A stretch of 6,667 nucleotides of DNA, taken from an uncultured Clostridia bacterium (GTDB lineage Bacteria > Bacillota > Clostridia > Oscillospirales > Acutalibacteraceae). Below the pieces are notes generated by a model, which saw only the letters and a program-made list of their open reading frames with translations, was not told the DNA's origin and did no database searches. The DNA lies in contig CALWVC010000078.1 of NCBI GenBank assembly GCA_944384865.1, positions 1 to 6,667 of the forward strand, given 5' to 3'. Below, in pieces: positions 6,439-6,667 of the stretch (position 1 is the first letter of the stretch; each line of letters starts with the position of its first letter). The position numbers and the translations under genes are program-made.

Positions 6439-6464
6439 TAAAAAACCGTAAAAAAGCTTTTTTT
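6430..6464 (-). promoter_or_regulatory. Phased A-tracts and AT palindrome upstream of the pgcA promoter
   Basis: Three A-tracts on the + strand (6430-6434, 6440-6445, 6450-6455) have centres about 10 bp apart, the spacing that gives intrinsically curved DNA. The first overlaps the -35 region and the others cover the -40 to -60 positions, as an UP element would. The outermost tract is part of a 14-bp perfect palindrome, AAAAAAGCTTTTTT (6450-6463). Confidence 0.5.
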
Positions 6465-6590
6465 CCACTGTGCATGATTCAATTGCGGCACGACGCTAAA
6501 GTTTGTGTAAACGGGGCTTGTGCTTGTGTAGTATGCGGTCAAAGGGGCTGCGACGAATATATGGCTGTTGTGCAGATGACGCAATACACG
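6465..6590. other. Divergent spacer between two outward-facing promoters, no gene seen
   Basis: This 126-bp core of the 295-bp right-edge region shows no coding frame with both a ribosome binding site and sensible composition. It holds four TTGTG copies on the + strand (starting at 6503, 6518, 6524 and 6568), a GTTT-GTGT-AAAC inverted repeat (6501-6512) and a TGTAAACG octamer that looks like half of a CcpA site without the matching half. A regulator-binding role is possible but not shown. Confidence 0.3.
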
Positions 6591-6615
6591 AAAAAAGCGA
6601 AAAAATGATCAAAAA
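6591..6615 (+). promoter_or_regulatory. Phased A-tracts upstream of the rightward promoter (UP-element-like)
   Basis: A-tracts at 6591-6596, 6600-6605 and 6611-6615 have centres about 9-10.5 bp apart and end three bases before the -35 hexamer. The position and phasing match an UP element or curved DNA that raises promoter strength. Confidence 0.5.
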
Positions 6616-6618
6616 GAC

Positions 6619-6647
6619 TTGACTTTTGAAGAAGAAACAGCTATACT
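6619..6647 (+). promoter_or_regulatory. Near-consensus sigma-A promoter reading out of the window
   Basis: -35 TTGACT (6619-6624), a 17-nt spacer and -10 TATACT (6642-6647): five of six consensus bases in each box and the ideal spacing. Transcription would start near 6654 and run rightward, so the gene it serves lies beyond the window. It is divergent from pgcA. Confidence 0.8.
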
Positions 6648-6653
6648 AATAAC

Positions 6654-6666
6654 AGTAACGATTACT
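6654..6666 (+). promoter_or_regulatory. Possible operator at the start of the rightward transcript
   Basis: AGTAA (6654-6658) and TTACT (6662-6666) form a 5-bp inverted repeat around CGA. It sits exactly at the predicted transcription start of the strong rightward promoter, a common operator position for LacI/GntR-type repressors. The arms are short and the window ends one base later, so the full site cannot be judged. Confidence 0.25.
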
Positions 6667-6667
6667 A

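Noticed and set aside
6450..6463. AAAAAAGCTTTTTT palindrome as an intrinsic terminator
   Set aside because: It has no loop and almost no GC pairing; it is better explained as A/T-tract promoter-upstream DNA.
6506..6518. CcpA (cre)-like site TGTAAACG in the divergent region
   Set aside because: Only the left half fits the consensus; the right half (GGGCT) does not.
6309..6584. Minus-strand open frame of 91 codons upstream of and overlapping the pgcA start
   Set aside because: It crosses the AT-rich promoter and A-tracts, overlaps pgcA in another frame and has no recognisable content.

Overview
The window looks like a chromosomal segment of a Gram-positive Firmicute. A Clostridia/Oscillospirales-type gut anaerobe is a reasonable guess, but no marker here proves it. 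The support is moderate GC, strong AGGAGG ribosome binding sites, the long Gram-positive form of MalF with extra N-terminal membrane segments, a PgcA-type phosphoglucomutase of about 570 residues, and a signal-peptide protein held by a single C-terminal membrane anchor.

Left half (1-3020, + strand): the 3' part of a maltose/maltodextrin-type ABC importer operon. In order it holds the C-terminal 249 residues of a MalE-like solute-binding protein (cut by the window edge), a MalF-like permease and a MalG-like permease. The two permease genes overlap by ATGA and carry the same ribosome binding site at the same 10-nt spacing. A GC-only hairpin lies between malE and malF. No ATPase gene follows, so the importer probably borrows a shared MsmX/MsmK-type ATPase encoded elsewhere.

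Middle (3021-3301): no convincing gene. The first 220 bases are strikingly C-rich and G-poor on the + strand, which fits a Rho loading region after malG. A clear intrinsic terminator (3239-3269) then serves the minus-strand gene that converges on the operon.

Right half (3302-6372, - strand): pgcA (phosphoglucomutase/phosphomannomutase), followed by a gene for an exported, membrane-anchored protein with about five repeats of roughly 50 residues that suggest an alpha/alpha-toroid (prenyltransferase/squalene-oxidase-repeat-like) domain. Its ligand is unknown, and it is the least explained gene in the window.

Right edge (6373-6667): a divergent control region. It holds a good promoter for pgcA and a near-consensus outward promoter (TTGACT-17-TATACT) for a gene beyond the window. 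Each promoter has three A-tracts spaced at about one helical turn upstream of its -10.

Metabolically the pieces fit: MalEFG imports maltodextrins, cytoplasmic phosphorolysis (genes not seen here) would give glucose-1-phosphate, and PgcA converts that to glucose-6-phosphate. The link is inferred from proximity, since the two groups are transcribed convergently. No RNA genes, insertion sequences, CRISPR arrays or phage genes were seen.
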